NCBI RefSeq assembly: GCF_902686445.1
Contig: NC_062219.1
Location: 40,265,056 to 40,329,055, forward strand
Direction of reading: 5' to 3'
Length of the DNA stretch: 64,000 nucleotides
From: Sciurus carolinensis
Taxonomy: Eukaryota > Chordata > Mammalia > Rodentia > Sciuridae
Shown here: piece after piece, positions 60,616 to 64,000 of the stretch
Numbering within the stretch: the stretch's first letter is position 1
How the letters are laid out: each line of letters starts with the position of its first letter
Translations under genes and position numbers: made by a program
The notes under the pieces: generated by a model
What the model saw: only the letters and a program-made list of their open reading frames with translations
Told to the model about the DNA's origin: nothing
The model's database searches: none

Positions 60616-61859
60616 ATTGATATTTACAGTTCAATCTATTTTTGAAATTAACATTTCTAGATGATCACAAAAGGATCTTATTGTTATTTTTTTTCAGATT
60701 GGTGTCCTTTCTCTCATATAACAAGCCTCAGTTAGAGTGCCTGTGAGCTAGTCCAACCACAGTGATAGCAACAAACTCAATGTTTTATTCCTATGTCAGT
60801 CACTTAGTCAATCATTTTTATTGGAAATAATGATTGTGGAATGATATCAACCAAAAGCACAAATATTGGGAATTACTTTTGGTATCATTATACAAGAATG
60901 TTTTAAAAAGAATATATTTACAATATCTTAAAGAAAATGTTTCGAGAAAAAAACATCTTAATGACTATCAAATAACATGGTTTTAAGACTGATAGTGTAT
61001 GACCAAATACGTTGGTGTCAGAAGGTAAGGACTTGGAGAATATGCTAAAATAATGGCAAAATGTACACATTTTAATATGTACTTAGTACTAAAATTCCCT
61101 TTGGATGAGAGCTTAGTGTATGTTAACCTTTCCAAAAGATAAGGCTACACAAAAGTGATCTGCAAGTACCAGTAGTAGATAATTAAGTTTCACTATGTAA
61201 ACTGGTTTCTTCAAATCATCAATTTTTAAAAAAATCATCAGAGTGGTATAATTACTACACTGCAGACTAAACATATGATTTAAAGATAAAATATTTTTTA
61301 AAAACATCTTTTTCTTAAAAATGTTTTCTCCTGTTCAAGGGTAAAATTGAGTTTTGTCCAAATCAGCATAAAAAATCATGTTTCACAATTTAGTTTTGTT
61401 ACAGAAATGATTATTGTTTTTCATCAAATTATTTTCACCAAATTATTTAGCCCAGGTGCTTAGAGTTATCTGTCGATCGGGCTATGACCTTGATTCAGTC
61501 CTCATACAGTAGGCTCCCTCAGGGTGTTCCTGCTCTTTGTCTACACATAAATCTTACCAGAGACACATGTCTTACAAATATAGGCCATAAAATGTTATAA
61601 TGTAATGTGGATAATGGAGACTATCCATCCCATACAACTTGTAAAATTATGTGCCTTAATTATTGTTGGTATGTTAGCAGTGTCATCTTCAAATGAAAAT
61701 GATATTATTAAGTAATAGATTTGACTTATAAACTGAAAACAATCCAATTATTTCAGTACAAATTTATTTATATATAAAACTTCAGGGTAAAAACAGGTAT
61801 TTGAAAGATACAGCATTCAATTAGGGCAGTTCAGATCTCAGACTCAGTGGATGCTGTAG
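60616..61859. other. Unassigned AT-rich interval
   Basis: No exon, LTR or SINE recognised. Confidence 0.45.
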
Positions 61860-62265
61860 GGCACTGCCCAAGTGACCCTTTAAGTGTGAAGTAGTAAATA
61901 TTCCTGCAGGTGCCAGAGATAGTGCATATCTATAGCTCACAACCACATGCTTTCTCAGGAATTTTCCCTAGCCAAAGTGATGTGTCTCATGACAAACCGA
62001 TACTGAGAGACAAAGTTCCAAGGTTTTTCTCTCAATTCTGGACCTTCAGAAAAGACCACCTACCTCCTAGCTTTCTTCAGGATTAGCTATAGGAAAAGTA
62101 CTGATGCATCTGTTGCTAAGAATTGCAGTTCATGTTCTCCTTCTCATGGGTCCTGCTTCTCTCAGTCCATTGGATGTTATTCCCGGAAACATTCTCCAAT
62201 AAATCATCTGCATCCAAGTCTGTATCTCAGTCTACTACCAAGGGAGCCCTCTAAATCAGGTGTGG
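61860..62265 (+). mobile_element. LTR-like 3' portion of an old endogenous retrovirus
   Basis: The stretch ends with 'ccaataaatcatctgcatcc' and 'aagtctgtatctcagtctac', the layout of an LTR poly(A) signal plus U5. Upstream, 'ctgcttctctcagtccattg' fits the same. The left boundary and family are unresolved, and no TSD was identified. Confidence 0.4.
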
Positions 62266-64000
62266 TCATGAAAAGTAGGTATCAAAGGGGAACTTTGGGC
62301 CTAGACCATGAGATGACTGGCAATAAGAACCTTATTGCTTGAAATACGTGGTGCAATGATCGTGCTTGGCAGGCATTTGCAATGAAACTCAACATTATTA
62401 CTGGTATAAAACTAGACTTATTTAGTCACAGTTGAATGACCAACCTGTTGGCAAAAGAGTAGTGTTGAACCTCTAACAGGGAGAGACTCCTTGAGAGAAC
62501 AAACAGCCAGTACATAACAAATAATTATGTTAGACCATGTGTGCTCTAAAAGTGGGAATGATTCATCTGGGCAGAATTTGAAACAGTCTGACTATGGATG
62601 ACCTTTTTTGCTTCAGGCTTTGGGAAAACCACTCACTGAGGACTTATAGAATATTTGCTCTAACAACATGAGATCTCATAAAATGTTTCATTGGAGCAAG
62701 GAATCTACATTATAGTTAAGGAAGGGGGCAGTCGGCATGTGCCTATAGAATCTATTGGTTCCACTGCACCTAGAAACTCCTAGCTTGACAGATCCATCCA
62801 GCGTTTGAAGATGCACATGATGTGATAACTTGCAGATGCTATACAAGGCTAGGCATCTTTCTCTAGGATGTATAACTGTGCAGATAATGGGTTAACTTGG
62901 AGATGATACTGTACAAAGCTAAGCATTGTTCTTTGGGATGTATAGTCCTGCATAAATGACTATTACATTGTGTTGTGTTCCCAGAAGGTAGAACATGTAG
63001 ATTCAGGAATAGAGAGGCAGAAGCAGAGCTGTCTTTCCAATGGAATTGGGGAATTTGTGCTTCCTGTTCCCACAAGTTATTCTCTGTGAACCTGGAGATC
63101 TTAGGCTCCTGAGAAGAATGCTTCCACTAGGGAAAAATGCAAGAATTCAAGTAAATGTACTCCTTGGCCATCACCTAGTCACTTTAGTCTCCTTAATCCA
63201 AGATAACAGCAGTGAAGAAAAGGAGTCTTTTCTTGGAAAGTGTAACAGATTGTGATCATCGGTGGGTCCAGGAAAGAAAGGTGAAACTGTGGGGCATCTC
63301 AAAAATCTCCATGCAGTTTTGGTGGCATTTCCTCAAAGCAGGTATAGCCACAGCCTGAGAGGCATGTTGAACAGTGGCTTAGATTCCCCAGGATAGAGGC
63401 TCTGGATCATCTAAAAGATAAATCATCTAAACCGATAAAGAAGCTACCTGAAATAGAATGTTCTGATAGAATAGATAGTAAAGAATGGAAACAATATGTA
63501 TCAATTGTTGTCCTGAGATCATCTGCAGCCATGGGACTGCAGTTCATCTCACTAATCTTGTAAATGCATCTTAGAAAAGAAACCAAAGACTAATGCAGTT
63601 GTTTCTAGGGCTGATATTATTAACTCAGGCAAGTGGATCTGTAGAGTACAAGGTCTCAACCAAAGAGAATTCTGGGGTGTGATGCCCAAATTTCCCTATC
63701 TGGGGTTAAGCACTTACTTTTCCAGTGTGGTTTATACTCCAGTCCCTCTCAAGGAATCGCACACACTCCTGGAGCCAAAGGGAATTGCTTTACTCAAGAT
63801 CATATCCCCTCCCATGCAGGTAGTCTACATTCAATGACAAGTTCACAGGGCATTACAAGGGCCTACACACTAGTCCCCCAATCCTTACATCTATGAAAAA
63901 CTATCATGGCTTTAGAGAGCCCCATCTCATCAAATGGTGCCTGTTTTGTAGATCCCGTTTTGTATCTGCTCAGTCCTGTTTTTGGTCTTAGACAGAAAAC
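62266..64000. other. Unassigned GC-richer interval with a diverged tandem duplication
   Basis: No gene is supported. The frames at 62,863-63,075 and 63,040-63,255 have no domain. The sequence could be decayed ERV-internal DNA behind the LTR-like end, but no gag or pol motif is visible. It contains a 67-bp two-copy tandem repeat at 62,824-62,957. Confidence 0.35.
62824..62957 (+). repeat. Diverged 67-bp tandem duplication
   Basis: Copy 1 starts 'gataacttgcagatgctata' and copy 2 starts 'gttaacttggagatgatact' at 62,891. Both continue through 'acaa-gcta-gcat' and 'ggatgtata' blocks in step. Identity by eye is roughly three quarters, so the duplication is old. Confidence 0.75.

Overview
This is nuclear DNA of a mammal, almost certainly a squirrel-family rodent (Sciuridae: ground squirrel, marmot or tree squirrel). 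The diagnostic signal is the SINE set. It includes tRNA-Ala-derived ID elements in the squirrel style (6,032; 26,566; 27,756; 45,084) and composite B1-dID elements, in which a B1-like left half is joined to an ID-like right half (37,199; 47,195; 51,720; 58,620). There are also several L1 3' ends of related types. Species cannot be fixed from the sequence alone.

I find no host protein-coding exon, no structural RNA gene and no CpG-island promoter. All open frames are short, and the few meaningful ones are retroelement relics. The window reads as intergenic or deep-intronic, AT-rich, repeat-dense DNA. Repeat names below come from recognising diagnostic motifs and remembered consensus structure, not from a database search, so boundaries are good to tens of bases unless a target-site duplication (TSD) is given.

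Layout. 0-1.3 kb: MER5-type hAT fossil, L1 ORF2 fragment, and a hAT fossil split by a short L1 3' end with a TSD. 1.3-13.4 kb: scattered hAT, MIR, L2 and ID relics in unassigned sequence. 13.4-19 kb: about 1 kb of antisense L2, a conserved-element candidate with two octamers (17.2-17.4 kb), and a hAT fossil of about 1.1 kb with a Tigger-class element nested in it. 20.6-22 kb: LTR-like sequences and a GC-richer block. 22.4-28 kb: L2 copies in both orientations, including about 1.7 kb of L2 with ORF2 traces carrying two ID insertions. 31.9-35.6 kb: antisense L1 3' end with a telomere-like array, antisense L1 ORF1 relic with an in-frame 129-bp tandem duplication, and an L2 fragment. 37-47 kb: mostly unassigned, with SINEs, an LTR-like repeat and MIR. 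47.2-49.4 kb: B1-dID and a 5'-truncated L1. 50.9-51.3 kb: MST-like MaLR LTR with a TSD.

The best-resolved structure is 52.2-60.5 kb. An old L1 lying in minus orientation is split by a full-length (about 6.3 kb) plus-strand L1 flanked by a perfect 14-bp TSD. That L1 carries a B1-dID between its tail and its 3' TSD. The older L1 is split again by an internally deleted Tigger transposon. The last 2 kb (62-64 kb) hold an LTR-like end and a diverged 67-bp tandem duplication. No undescribed functional system is evident. The most unusual signals are the telomere-like array inside an L1 3' UTR, the ORF1 coiled-coil duplication and the layered nest.
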